Assembly (NCBI RefSeq): GCF_008364765.1
Contig: NZ_VTUY01000001.1
Span: 311,526 to 375,525, forward strand
Reading direction: 5' to 3'
Length of the DNA stretch: 64,000 nt
Source: Bacillus sp. CH30_1T
GTDB taxonomy: Bacteria > Bacillota > Bacilli > Bacillales > Bacillaceae_B
Positions 43,351 through 51,120 of the stretch are shown in pieces (the first letter of the stretch is position 1; every line of letters starts with the position of its first letter). A model generated the notes under the pieces. That model saw nothing but the letters and a program-made list of their open reading frames with translations. It was not told where the DNA came from and searched no databases. A program made the translations under genes and the position numbers.

Positions 43351-43815
43351 ATGAAAAATCGTACGAAATATCTTAGTCTCATCCTCATCTGCTTGATGCT
43401 CGGAGCCTGTTCCCCGAAAGAGGATGCAGCCGAGCTTTACCGTCAGGAATCCCCGCTTCAGGCGGATATCACCTTGCCTGAAGACTTTTCCGGAAGTGAG
43501 CCGATCAAGATTGCCCTTACACAAAACAGTCAATCGGTCGATGATGCTAATTTTGTCCATGTCGAAATATGGAAAGGTGACGGCTCCTTCCATGATCAGA
43601 TGGAAGAAGCCGAAAATGCCGGGGACGGGAACTATACATTCAACAAAAAGCTGACGGACGATGGACTCTATTACATCAAGGTCCATGCCGCAAGCAACGG
43701 ATCCACCATCATGCCGACCCTGCCTTTTGCTGTTGGTGAGCTGTCCAAGGCTGATGTCGAAGCCCTGAATGATCAAACTCCAAATGATAGTGGAAACCAT
43801 GATTCTCACCACTGA
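43351..43815 (+). CDS. FixH/YtkA-like lipoprotein
   Basis: Protein of 154 residues from ATG 43351 (AAAGGA upstream). Lipobox LGAC lies near residue 20. An immunoglobulin-like domain with FVHVEIWKGDGSFHDQM, GLYYIKVHAA and TIMPTLPFAVG matches the FixH/YtkA family, and the tail NHDSHH can bind metal. It is probably exposed on the outer face of the membrane and may bind or pass on copper. It is the third gene of the operon, which ends in a strong terminator. Confidence 0.8.
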   Translation: MKNRTKYLSLILICLMLGACSPKEDAAELYRQESPLQADITLPEDFSGSEPIKIALTQNSQSVDDANFVHVEIWKGDGSFHDQMEEAENAGDGNYTFNKKLTDDGLYYIKVHAASNGSTIMPTLPFAVGELSKADVEALNDQTPNDSGNHDSHH

Positions 43816-43832
43816 TTGAATGAGTGAAAAGA

Positions 43833-43867
43833 ACCGAAAGCAGATACTTGCTTTCGGTCTTTTTTTG
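43833..43867 (+). terminator. Intrinsic terminator of the metal operon
   Basis: ACCGAAAGC...GCTTTCGGT with a short loop is followed by seven or eight T residues, 18 bases after the stop. Confidence 0.85.
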
Positions 43868-44005
43868 AATAAATGGCTTATTTCACCTATGATCATACTA
43901 AGTAATGGAATCATTCCCCTTATATTATTCCCGGCAAGATTCAGAGACTTCAACTTTTGCTATAATGGATTCATAGACAAGCCCACAGAAAGGAGCCCAT
44001 TCTTC

Positions 44006-44767
44006 ATGATTATTCGCGAAACCAAGGATTCATTTATCATGATCAGGCAGCACGACCACGCCTTTTTATCAGGTGAAACCATTAAACACCTTAAACCTTC
44101 TCTACTAAAATCAGATTCATTCTTTAACGATGCCTTATATGCAGCCTATCAGCATGACCGGAGCTGGATCGGTTTGGACGAGACCCCGATTTGGAATGAC
44201 AGGGAGAAGATCCCCTTCACCTTTTCTGACTACCCCCTCCTGCCAAAGCTCGCATTCTATAAAATCGGGGTGGACGAGATCGAGAGGGTGAACACCTATG
44301 CGAGTCTCCTGTGCAGCCTGCACTTCTGCTCCTTCTTTTCCCAATCTGAAAAGAAAGACTGCCTTGTTTTTTTAACAGGAGAAGCCAGAAGACAAATGAA
44401 ACTTAAGGAATCGTTTCCTGACCTTGATGAAGAATTACTACAGCAGCATTTCCACATACTCCAATTCTCAGATAACCTGTCCTTATACTTATGTCTAAAT
44501 GAGCCGGGTGTCGGCAAAGAAGACGAGCATCCGTGGTTTAGGAGCGGCTTCAAAAATACAGAGATATTTCACCCTGATCATCAGCCACTCACAGCCCGAT
44601 GGATGAATGAAAATGAAGTGACCCTTGATCCTTATCCTTTCGACAAGGACTTCCATGTATCGTTGCAGTACAAAATGGTCTCTAAGAGCTTGATTGAAGA
44701 GGTGGGGATTGCTGAGGCTTATACGGAGAGTGATATGGAAGAAAAGAAGATTTTCTTTCATCAATAA
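44006..44767 (+). CDS. DUF3891 family protein
   Basis: Protein of 253 residues from ATG 44006 behind AAAGGAG. IRQHDHAFLSGETIKHL at the N-terminus, AAYQHDRSWIGLDETPIWND near residue 55 and YASLLCSLHFCSFF near 105 are the hallmarks of DUF3891. These histidine-rich motifs suggest a metal site like that of HD-type hydrolases, but the function is unknown. A TATAAT box lies at 43961-43966. Confidence 0.82.
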   Translation: MIIRETKDSFIMIRQHDHAFLSGETIKHLKPSLLKSDSFFNDALYAAYQHDRSWIGLDETPIWNDREKIPFTFSDYPLLPKLAFYKIGVDEIERVNTYASLLCSLHFCSFFSQSEKKDCLVFLTGEARRQMKLKESFPDLDEELLQQHFHILQFSDNLSLYLCLNEPGVGKEDEHPWFRSGFKNTEIFHPDHQPLTARWMNENEVTLDPYPFDKDFHVSLQYKMVSKSLIEEVGIAEAYTESDMEEKKIFFHQ

Positions 44768-44784
44768 ATAAATACATGTGGACG

Positions 44785-44816
44785 GTTCTCTTGCTTCGGA
44801 AGCATCAGAACCGCAC
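44785..44816. terminator. Hairpin after the DUF3891 gene
   Basis: CGGTTCTcttGCTTC-GGAAGC-atcAGAACCG forms a long stem 20 bases after the stop, without a clear T-run. Confidence 0.5.
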
Positions 44817-44880
44817 TTTGAAGGATGAAAAAGAAGTGGAAACGAGTCAAACTGCGAAGGAATTGGTGAAGAGGGCGTGA

Positions 44881-44917
44881 AAAAGTCCAATCGGGTTGAT
44901 CCGATTGGACTTTTTTA
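44881..44917. terminator. Bidirectional terminator
   Basis: AGTCCAATCGG-gttgat-CCGATTGGACT is a perfect stem with a T-run on the plus strand and an A-run before it. It lies between the DUF3891 gene and the ABC-2 permease gene. Confidence 0.85.
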
Positions 44918-44919
44918 TT

Positions 44920-45993
44920 TTACTCCCACTTAAACACATAACTAGCCAGCACAAACCCGCCAACCAGCCAAGCACCCAATATCAGTGTCTCCGTGCCCAA
45001 TTCCAAAAACGGGGTCCCAAGATTCATCGTCTCCCGCAACGCCGAACTCAGATGAGCGATCGGCTGGATGAGATCAGGCATATTGTTGATCGGGAAGAAT
45101 ACTCCACCAAGGAACAGCATGGGAAATGTCACGAAACCTGCAATCGGTCCGGCACTTTCCGGGTTCTTCGCCATGCCGGCGATGATAAAGCCGAGTGCCA
45201 TAAACGCAAGGGTCCCAAGGATGATGAAAAAGATCATCGCAAGCCACGAACCTGCCACGTTGATGTCAAAGATGAGATCGGCGATCAGGACGACGAGCAG
45301 TGCCTGGGTTCCGTTCAGCATCAGGCGCGCCGTGATCTGGGCCGCGATGAACGTGGATGCTTTCAATCTCGTCCCCTGCATTCTCCGGAGGATTCCCCGT
45401 TCACGCCAGGCGGAAATTTGACCAGCGACCCCGTTCATGTTGTTGCTCATGATCATCATGGCGACGATCCCAGGTACCAGGAAATCAACATATCGAAGGT
45501 TCAGCGCCTCGATTCCTACTTTCTCAACCGTCACTAACGGCTTATAGTCAACCATGTCCTTGCTGTATTGATCGATGATGCCGTTCACCACCGTCAATCC
45601 AAGCTCTGACGTGGTCAGGTTTTTCTCGTTATAGTATACAGGAAGGGAGGAAGCCTCGTTCCCGTCCTTCAGGTTCTCTTCATATCCTTTAGGAATTTCG
45701 ATCAGAAGCTGGATATCCCCATTTTCAACGGCTTCTTTTCCCGTTTTGACGCTCTCATATTTTGTGGTCTCGATTCCCTCATTTTTATAAAATAAGTCCT
45801 TTAAGTCCTTCGATGCATCGGTGTCATCCCTGTCTGTCACCCCTACAGTTAACGAGAGTGAATTCCCCCCGCCTGCAAATGATCCCAACGCCACCATCAG
45901 GATGACCGGAAAGAGCAACGTGAAGAAGAGGACCTGCTTGTTTCGTCCAAAGATCCGTAATTGTGACAAGGTTAACTGCCAATAAGCTCTCAT
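44920..45993 (-). CDS. ABC-2 type exporter permease
   Basis: Protein of 357 residues. One N-terminal helix (LFFTLLFPVILMVALGSF), an extracellular domain of about 140 residues, and five C-terminal helices starting at VPGIVAMMIMSNNMNG match ABC-2 permeases of antibiotic exporters. AWRERGILRRMQGTRLKAS is the conserved coupling loop. It overlaps the ATPase gene by 4 bases, so the two form one transporter, likely for a drug or peptide. Confidence 0.9.
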   Translation of the reverse strand: MRAYWQLTLSQLRIFGRNKQVLFFTLLFPVILMVALGSFAGGGNSLSLTVGVTDRDDTDASKDLKDLFYKNEGIETTKYESVKTGKEAVENGDIQLLIEIPKGYEENLKDGNEASSLPVYYNEKNLTTSELGLTVVNGIIDQYSKDMVDYKPLVTVEKVGIEALNLRYVDFLVPGIVAMMIMSNNMNGVAGQISAWRERGILRRMQGTRLKASTFIAAQITARLMLNGTQALLVVLIADLIFDINVAGSWLAMIFFIILGTLAFMALGFIIAGMAKNPESAGPIAGFVTFPMLFLGGVFFPINNMPDLIQPIAHLSSALRETMNLGTPFLELGTETLILGAWLVGGFVLASYVFKWE

Positions 45994-46916
45994 GATTCCC
46001 GCAACTTCCTTCCTGTCATATGAATGAAGACATCCTCTAATGTCGCCTGGCGCGTCTCGAGATCCTGGATTTTCAAATTATGTTCCGTCGATATGGAAAT
46101 CAGGGAGGTCAGTGCCCGCTGAAGCTCATCGGTATAGAGCTGGACGAAGGTATCCTTGATGGCCGCTTCTTCGACTCCATCCATTTTCATGAACCACTCC
46201 TGTTCAGGTGGATTGTTGAGATGAAATTCAATCGTACTCGTTGACTGCAGAGTTTTGACCAGGTTCGTCGGTGTGTCAAGGGCGATCAGTTCTCCTTGAT
46301 CCATGATGCCGATTCGGTCACAGAGCACATGGGCTTCATCCATATAGTGCGTGGACAGAATCACCGTCTTCCCCCGCTCCTTCAACCGCAGCACAATGTC
46401 CCACAGCGTCCGTCTCGCCTGGGGATCAAGTCCCGTCGTCGGTTCATCCAGAAACACAATCTCCGGATCATGGATCAGCGCAAGGGCAATCGCGAGCCGC
46501 TGCTTCTGCCCGCCCGACAGACCCTTGATCCGGTCCTTCCTCTTCTCGGTCAGGAGCATATCCTCGATCAATTGATTGATGTCCACATGACTCGGGTAAA
46601 AGCTCGCATACAAATGAAGGATCTCCTCCACCTTCAACAACTCAAACAAAGAAGTAGACTGAAGCTGAACCCCGATCACCTCTTTCACCTTATTCACGTC
46701 TTTCCGCACATCGTATCCCGCAAGTGCGGCCGTCCCTTCATCCGGCTTCCGAAGTCCCACGAGCATCTCGATCGTCGTCGTCTTCCCGGCCCCGTTCGGA
46801 CCAAGCAACCCGAAGATCTCACCCTTTTCCACCTGGAACTTCACTCCCTTCACTGCCGTAAAGGAGCCATATCTTTTCACTAAATCTTTTACATCCACCA
46901 TGACTTCATTAGGCAT
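45990..46916 (-). CDS. ABC exporter ATP-binding protein
   Basis: Protein of 308 residues. Walker A is LLGPNGAGKTTTIEM near residue 40, the signature is KGLSGGQKQRLAIALAL, Walker B is IVFLDEPTTGLDPQARR, and the H-loop is STHYMDEA. The C-terminal 90 residues form the extra domain of DrrA/CcmA-type drug exporters, with TLEDVFIHMTGR. It powers the permease encoded directly downstream. Confidence 0.92.
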   Translation of the reverse strand: MPNEVMVDVKDLVKRYGSFTAVKGVKFQVEKGEIFGLLGPNGAGKTTTIEMLVGLRKPDEGTAALAGYDVRKDVNKVKEVIGVQLQSTSLFELLKVEEILHLYASFYPSHVDINQLIEDMLLTEKRKDRIKGLSGGQKQRLAIALALIHDPEIVFLDEPTTGLDPQARRTLWDIVLRLKERGKTVILSTHYMDEAHVLCDRIGIMDQGELIALDTPTNLVKTLQSTSTIEFHLNNPPEQEWFMKMDGVEEAAIKDTFVQLYTDELQRALTSLISISTEHNLKIQDLETRQATLEDVFIHMTGRKLRES

Positions 46917-46934
46917 AATGAGCCTCCTTTAACA

Positions 46935-46966
46935 AAAATGTAACCGCCCAAGAGTGAGCGGTCCTT
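46935..46966 (-). terminator. Weak terminator of the DUF6526 gene
   Basis: GACCGCTC...GGGCGGTT followed by ACATTTTTG on the minus strand, between the DUF6526 gene and the ABC ATPase gene. Confidence 0.5.
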
Positions 46967-46975
46967 CTGTGTTGT

Positions 46976-47404
46976 TTATACGCGATGATGATCTGCACGC
47001 CAATTTTGTATGGCTTTTTTAATGTCGTTAGGTGATAAGTTCTCTGTCACTGCTCTTTCCACTAACACTGGAAATTCTTCATCTGGCGCAAAGCGGAGCG
47101 CGATCATCTGCTTCAGGGATAACCTGGCATCGGGAGATTTCCCCGTCAAACGATAATAGCGAAAGCTTTCCTCCGTGCGGATGATGCGATCCTGAAGCTG
47201 AAGAGCATAGGTTCTAAGCTTTACCCCTATCAGGATGATCGTCAACACAACAAACAGTACAACAAAGCTTAGTAAAGTCTCTGTCCCGACATTCTTGACG
47301 AAAAACGTAATCGTCAGGATGAGTGTAATGAGGGATAAAAGTGCAATCCCGACATGATAGGCCGGATCGATCTTACTGTGGTTTTCATAGTTTTGATGTT
47401 TCAT
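46976..47404 (-). CDS. DUF6526 family membrane protein
   Basis: Protein of 142 residues. Two membrane helices (residues about 18-37 and 44-63) are followed by a soluble part LRTYALQLQDRIIRTEESFR, RYYRLTG, and LSLKQMIALRFAPDEEFPVL, all typical of DUF6526. The function is unknown. TCAGGAGGTAC lies upstream of the ATG. It may be read through into the ABC genes. Confidence 0.8.
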   Translation of the reverse strand: MKHQNYENHSKIDPAYHVGIALLSLITLILTITFFVKNVGTETLLSFVVLFVVLTIILIGVKLRTYALQLQDRIIRTEESFRYYRLTGKSPDARLSLKQMIALRFAPDEEFPVLVERAVTENLSPNDIKKAIQNWRADHHRV

Positions 47405-47601
47405 ATGTACCTCCTGAGGTTTGTAGATTCATTATAACCTAGTTGCGCAACAAAAAAGAGCACACCTAAGAATAATATTCTGGTTTGCAAACTACAATTC
47501 CTTTTAAATCCAAATCTTATCGACACCAAGACAAATCCCTAATGGCAATCCATTTGTGCACACATTAAGGGTAGTTCCTTTTAAAAGGCGGCTTCTTCCA
47601 A
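47405..47601. other. Intergenic stretch without a gene
   Basis: Between DUF6526 and YusW. No open frame with a binding site was found. It ends at a strong plus-strand terminator that has no gene before it, so a small RNA is possible. Confidence 0.35.
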
Positions 47602-47631
47602 AGGCATTGCTTAGTGCAATGCCTTTTTCCT
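47602..47631 (+). terminator. Orphan intrinsic terminator
   Basis: AAAGGCATTGC-ttag-TGCAATGCCTTT is a near-perfect stem followed by T residues on the plus strand. No plus-strand gene precedes it. Confidence 0.7.
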
Positions 47632-47706
47632 GTTGAATAGCTGGCCATGATTTCATTTTTCCACAATTGGGTAAACTATCCTTATCATCATAAAGGAGGT
47701 CATTGT

Positions 47707-48168
47707 ATGAATAGTAAAACAACATGTATCTACGCTGTTCTGTTCTCGTTGGTTCTTTTAGCCGGCTGTAATGACAAGGAAGAGGTAAAGAACCCTCCTG
47801 AAAATGCACCGGTTGAGGACACTGCCAATAATAATGAGGGGGCGAAAGATGATGCTTTTTCTTTTGCAAACTTTGATTTAGAGGTTGATTACAAGGAAAA
47901 TAGAACAATCGACGTGGATTACGAGAACGAAAAAAACTCGACGGAAGCGAAATATCAGGATGATCTCAATGATCAAAATCTGACTTCTGATGAAGCGATG
48001 GATAAGCTTACCCCGATCTTCAAAGATTTTTCGTTTGATCAGGATACCGATGAACAAGAGGTCATCAAACAAGTGAAAGAAGCATTTTCAGTTGAGGATG
48101 GCTATGAGAAGTTCGAGCTGGAGATTACATTCCCTGATGGGACGGAAAAAGAATACAGAGAAATGTAA
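47707..48168 (+). CDS. yusW: YusW-like lipoprotein
   Basis: Protein of 153 residues. Lipobox LAGC near residue 21 and an acidic linker are followed by a YusW-like domain: FSFANFDLEVDYKENRTIDV, VDYENEKNSTEAKYQDDLN, and the end YEKFELEITFPDGTEKEY. It is anchored on the outer membrane face; the function is unknown. AAAGGAGGT precedes the ATG. Confidence 0.85.
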   Translation: MNSKTTCIYAVLFSLVLLAGCNDKEEVKNPPENAPVEDTANNNEGAKDDAFSFANFDLEVDYKENRTIDVDYENEKNSTEAKYQDDLNDQNLTSDEAMDKLTPIFKDFSFDQDTDEQEVIKQVKEAFSVEDGYEKFELEITFPDGTEKEYREM

Positions 48169-48191
48169 GCATCTGCTTTCTTTCAAACAAA

Positions 48192-48236
48192 GGGACAATT
48201 CAATCGTTTTTATTCGATTGAATTGTCCCGTTTTTA
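48192..48236. terminator. Bidirectional terminator
   Basis: GGGACAATTCAATCG pairs perfectly with CGATTGAATTGTCCC, with T residues on one side and A residues on the other. It is shared by yusW and the ABC-F gene. Confidence 0.88.
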
Positions 48237-49865
48237 CTTCATCTTATTTATTTGTTCCGTCAGCTCTTTAAATTTTCGATCCAGTTCTTCATATTCCTTA
48301 TCCCCTGGCATCATAAAACTAAGCCTTCCCAACACTTCCTGTCTCTCCGTCTCAAGCTTCAACCGCAATTCCTCCTGGTCATCCCGTTCTGAAGCAGGCT
48401 GATTCAGCTGTTTTTGAATCCTGCCGTCCGCGATCACGAGTTTCGTACTCGTCGTTTTCTCTAGAAAATAACGGTCATGTGACACGACGATCAAAGTTCC
48501 ATTGTATTGCGAAAGGGTGTCCTCCAGTTGTTCACGAGAGGCCAAATCGAGATGATTCGTCGGCTCGTCGAGGATCAGCACATCCCGTTCCTCCAAGATA
48601 TACTTCATCAGCTTGCACTTTACGCGCTCGCCCATACTCATATTCCTGATTGGTTCCCGCCAGTGGGTCGTCTGGAATCCCAAGTTCTTCATGAGCGTCT
48701 GGACTTTCCCTCTTTCCTCGAAGGTTTCCTTGTGGAAAAGCTGTTCAGGCGTTTCGTCAAGAGGAAGGTCGAACACTTCCTGCGTCAGATAGCCGATTTG
48801 TGCAGATGGTGAAATCCATATATCCCCGTCAGCCGCCTCCTGCCCCAAAATCATCTTTAATAGTGTCGTCTTCCCGCTTCCATTCGGTCCGATGATTGAC
48901 ACCTTTTCCCCATGTTGGATTGTAAAATTGGCCTTTCTGAATAGTATTCGTCCCTCAAATGCTTTCGTCAGATCTTTTACTTCCAAGAACCGCTTTCCTG
49001 TCTTATGCGTCGCCTTAAGCGAAAATCGCACAGAATGCTCTTCCTCAACCGCATCCACCTTTGCTTTCTCAAGCTCTTTCTCAAGACGCTTCTGCTTCGA
49101 TTTCACCTGGCTGTCCGTACGTTTTGCTTTTACCCGGTAGTATTCTTTAAATCCTTCCTGTTTCGTGGACTGAGCGTGGGCTTTTTGTGACCAGGATGAG
49201 AGCTCTTTCATCTGGTTTTCGATCCGTTCCACCATTTTCTGCTGCTTTTCATACTCACGCTGTTGAGTCAGCCTTCTCTGTTTTCGTGCCTCCATGTAGC
49301 TCGAATAATGGCCCCGATGCTCAATCAGCTTCCCATGTTCGATCGCCCAGATCTTTGTCACCGTTTCATCTAAAAAATACCGGTCATGGGACACGAGAAT
49401 GATCGTCCCTTTATACTCCTTGATCTGGTTCGTCAGGAGTTTCATGCTATGCTGATCCAGGTGGTTAGTCGGTTCATCCAACAGAAGGAGGTCGGCATTC
49501 TTCGCAAACCCTTTCGCAAGCCGGGCCTTCAGCTTTTCCCCGCCGCTCAGCTGCTCAAACTCATGATTTGGCACATGCCATTTTTCCAGCAACCTGGCTT
49601 CAGAAGGTGCCGTGTCGTCAAAGGAATAGGTCTCCGCTTCCTGTTCGACCATACCGGTGTTCAAGTCGTGATGTAACCACTGGATTGTACCTTCGGAAGG
49701 CACTAAATCCCCGTGTATCAACTGAAGCAGGGTAGACTTACCGGCGCCATTCTGCCCGATGATCCCGATGACATCCCCTTCCTGTACACTCGCATTGACC
49801 CCTTTAAAGATAGGCTGATCCGTTATTTCATAGCTTATATTCACTAACTTCATTAATTCTCTCAT
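48234..49865 (-). CDS. ABC-F family ATPase, ribosomal protection type (VmlR/MsrA/Lsa group)
   Basis: Protein of 543 residues from ATG 49865. Two ATPase domains without membrane helices: Walker A GIIGQNGAGKSTLLQL (near 36) and SIIGPNGSGKTTLLKM (near 340), signatures QLSGGEKLKARLAK and NMSMGERVKCKLMK, and Walker B LLLLDEPTNHLD twice. The linker between them is long and charged (about 80 residues), and a C-terminal tail is present. ABC-F proteins of this type release ribosome-targeting drugs such as lincosamides, streptogramins A and pleuromutilins. An attenuated leader precedes it, as for vmlR. The exact drug range cannot be read. Confidence 0.88.
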   Translation of the reverse strand: MRELMKLVNISYEITDQPIFKGVNASVQEGDVIGIIGQNGAGKSTLLQLIHGDLVPSEGTIQWLHHDLNTGMVEQEAETYSFDDTAPSEARLLEKWHVPNHEFEQLSGGEKLKARLAKGFAKNADLLLLDEPTNHLDQHSMKLLTNQIKEYKGTIILVSHDRYFLDETVTKIWAIEHGKLIEHRGHYSSYMEARKQRRLTQQREYEKQQKMVERIENQMKELSSWSQKAHAQSTKQEGFKEYYRVKAKRTDSQVKSKQKRLEKELEKAKVDAVEEEHSVRFSLKATHKTGKRFLEVKDLTKAFEGRILFRKANFTIQHGEKVSIIGPNGSGKTTLLKMILGQEAADGDIWISPSAQIGYLTQEVFDLPLDETPEQLFHKETFEERGKVQTLMKNLGFQTTHWREPIRNMSMGERVKCKLMKYILEERDVLILDEPTNHLDLASREQLEDTLSQYNGTLIVVSHDRYFLEKTTSTKLVIADGRIQKQLNQPASERDDQEELRLKLETERQEVLGRLSFMMPGDKEYEELDRKFKELTEQINKMK

Positions 49866-49894
49866 ACCATTTTCCCCTCTCATCAAAGGGAGAA

Positions 49895-49930
49895 CAAAAA
49901 AAATCCTCCCCATTCATTTGGAAGGATTAG
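49895..49930 (-). terminator. Attenuator terminator in the ABC-F leader
   Basis: On the minus strand AATCCTTCC...GGGGAGGATT plus eight T residues lies 30 bases before the ABC-F start. Its left arm (CTAATCC, 49924-49930) can instead pair with GGATTAG at 50001-50007, which would form an anti-terminator. Confidence 0.75.
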
Positions 49931-50098
49931 CCGTACCTGTCGCGCTCAAAGAAAGCCATTTGGAAATCAATAGCTCAGACGATGTATAAAAATGGGCAGA
50001 CTAATCCTATTTTGGTTAATTTGAAATATGGAATTTCAAATGTCGCGAAAATAAGATCAGTACTTCATCGTCCACCCATCACTCCTGTCATATTCAGT
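49931..50098 (-). ncRNA. Regulatory leader RNA of the ABC-F gene
   Basis: From the likely transcription start near 50098 the leader holds a tiny upstream frame (MGGR then stop, 50065-50079, behind AGGAG; an overlapping MKY frame is the alternative), a perfect ATTTGAAAT/ATTTCAAAT stem (50019-50041), the anti-terminator strand GGATTAG (50001-50007), and the terminator at 49895-49930. Ribosomes stalled by a drug on the short frame would favour the anti-terminator. This logic is established for related ABC-F genes and is inferred here. Confidence 0.6.
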
Positions 50099-50104
50099 AA
50101 ATTC

Positions 50105-50134
50105 ACTATACCATGAAATTATTTGGAAGTGCAA
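50105..50134 (-). promoter_or_regulatory. Sigma-A promoter of the ABC-F gene
   Basis: TTGCAC and TATAGT on the minus strand with an 18-base spacer, about 240 bases before the coding start. Confidence 0.65.
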
Positions 50135-50283
50135 AAGGAAATTTAGTCTATCTAAAAAAATCCAATTTCCGTAAAGAATCAGATTCCCAATCAGTGGTAT
50201 GATAAAGACTGAGGACTAGTATTACATTAACAGATTCAGCTTTGTGTGTGGGGCTGGAAGTTTATTAGAAAGGAGCACTTTAT

Positions 50284-51057
50284 TTGGAATCAATCTGGTT
50301 AGAATATGGATGGACATTACTGATCCTTATCGGCCTTGAAGGCTTGTTATCAGCGGATAATGCCCTTGTTCTCGCCGTCATCGCGAAACACCTTCCGGAC
50401 GATGAGAAAAAAAGGGCCATCAAATATGGGATTTTTCTCGCCTTTGCCTTCCGTTTTGGTGCCCTGTTTGCGATTTCTTTTATCGCAAACGTCTGGCAAA
50501 TCCAGGCGATCGGTGCAGCCTACCTTCTTTACCTGGGCTTAAAGCATGTCATCAAAGCACGTTTTGGAAAAGAAAACGAAAATATTCGTGAAGACACAGA
50601 AGAGGAAGCTGCCGGAAAAGGCTTTTGGCCGACAGTCGGGAAGATTGCATTGGCTGACCTCGCCTTTGCGATTGATTCGATCCTCGCTGCCGTGGCCCTT
50701 GCCCTTGGACTCCCTGATTCTCCCCTTGATGATTTTGGCGGGATGGACGGCGGACAATTTATCATTGTTGTTCTCGGAGGAATTGCCGGGCTGATCTTGA
50801 TCAAATATGCAGCAACCTGGTTTGTGCAGCTGCTTGAGAAGCGCCCTGCTTTAGAGACAACTGCATATGCGATTGTCGCCTGGGTCGGGGTGAAGCTTGC
50901 GGTTATTACACTTGCTCATGAAGACATTCACATCCTGGATCACGATTTCCCTCACAGTACCCTTTGGACCATCACGTTTTACGGAGTGCTTGTGGCTATT
51001 GCCTTATTTGGGTGGTTCGCACCGGGAAACAAAGAATCTCAGCATAGTGAAGGTTAA
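50284..51057 (+). CDS. TerC family membrane protein
   Basis: Protein of 257 residues from a TTG start behind AAAGGAG. It has seven or eight helices and the TerC motifs GLEGLLSADNALVLAVI near residue 20 and ADLAFAIDSILAAVALAL near 125, whose aspartates are thought to bind metal. KRPALETTAYAIVAWVGVKL is also conserved. B. subtilis relatives (YceF, YkoY) load secreted enzymes with manganese or export it. I found no yybP-ykoY manganese riboswitch in the 150 bases upstream. Confidence 0.88.
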   Translation: MESIWLEYGWTLLILIGLEGLLSADNALVLAVIAKHLPDDEKKRAIKYGIFLAFAFRFGALFAISFIANVWQIQAIGAAYLLYLGLKHVIKARFGKENENIREDTEEEAAGKGFWPTVGKIALADLAFAIDSILAAVALALGLPDSPLDDFGGMDGGQFIIVVLGGIAGLILIKYAATWFVQLLEKRPALETTAYAIVAWVGVKLAVITLAHEDIHILDHDFPHSTLWTITFYGVLVAIALFGWFAPGNKESQHSEG

Positions 51058-51072
51058 TTATGAGAAATGGAA

Positions 51073-51108
51073 AACGCCCTGTGAATATTCACAGGGCATT
51101 TCTTTTTC
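51073..51108 (+). terminator. Intrinsic terminator of the terC gene
   Basis: GCCCTGTGAATATTCACAGGGC is a perfect palindrome followed by ATTTCTTTTT, just before the convergent oxidoreductase gene. Confidence 0.85.
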
Positions 51109-51120
51109 AAGACTGACTCC

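Noticed and set aside
44776..44880. 34-codon plus-strand open frame after the DUF3891 gene
   Set aside because: It has no ribosome binding site and spans a hairpin that looks like a terminator.
47504..47908. 134-codon minus-strand open frame over the yusW start
   Set aside because: It has no binding site or domain, and it is antisense to a clear lipoprotein signal peptide.
50135..50283. yybP-ykoY manganese riboswitch before the terC gene
   Set aside because: The conserved purine-rich core and paired stems could not be found in the 150 bases upstream.
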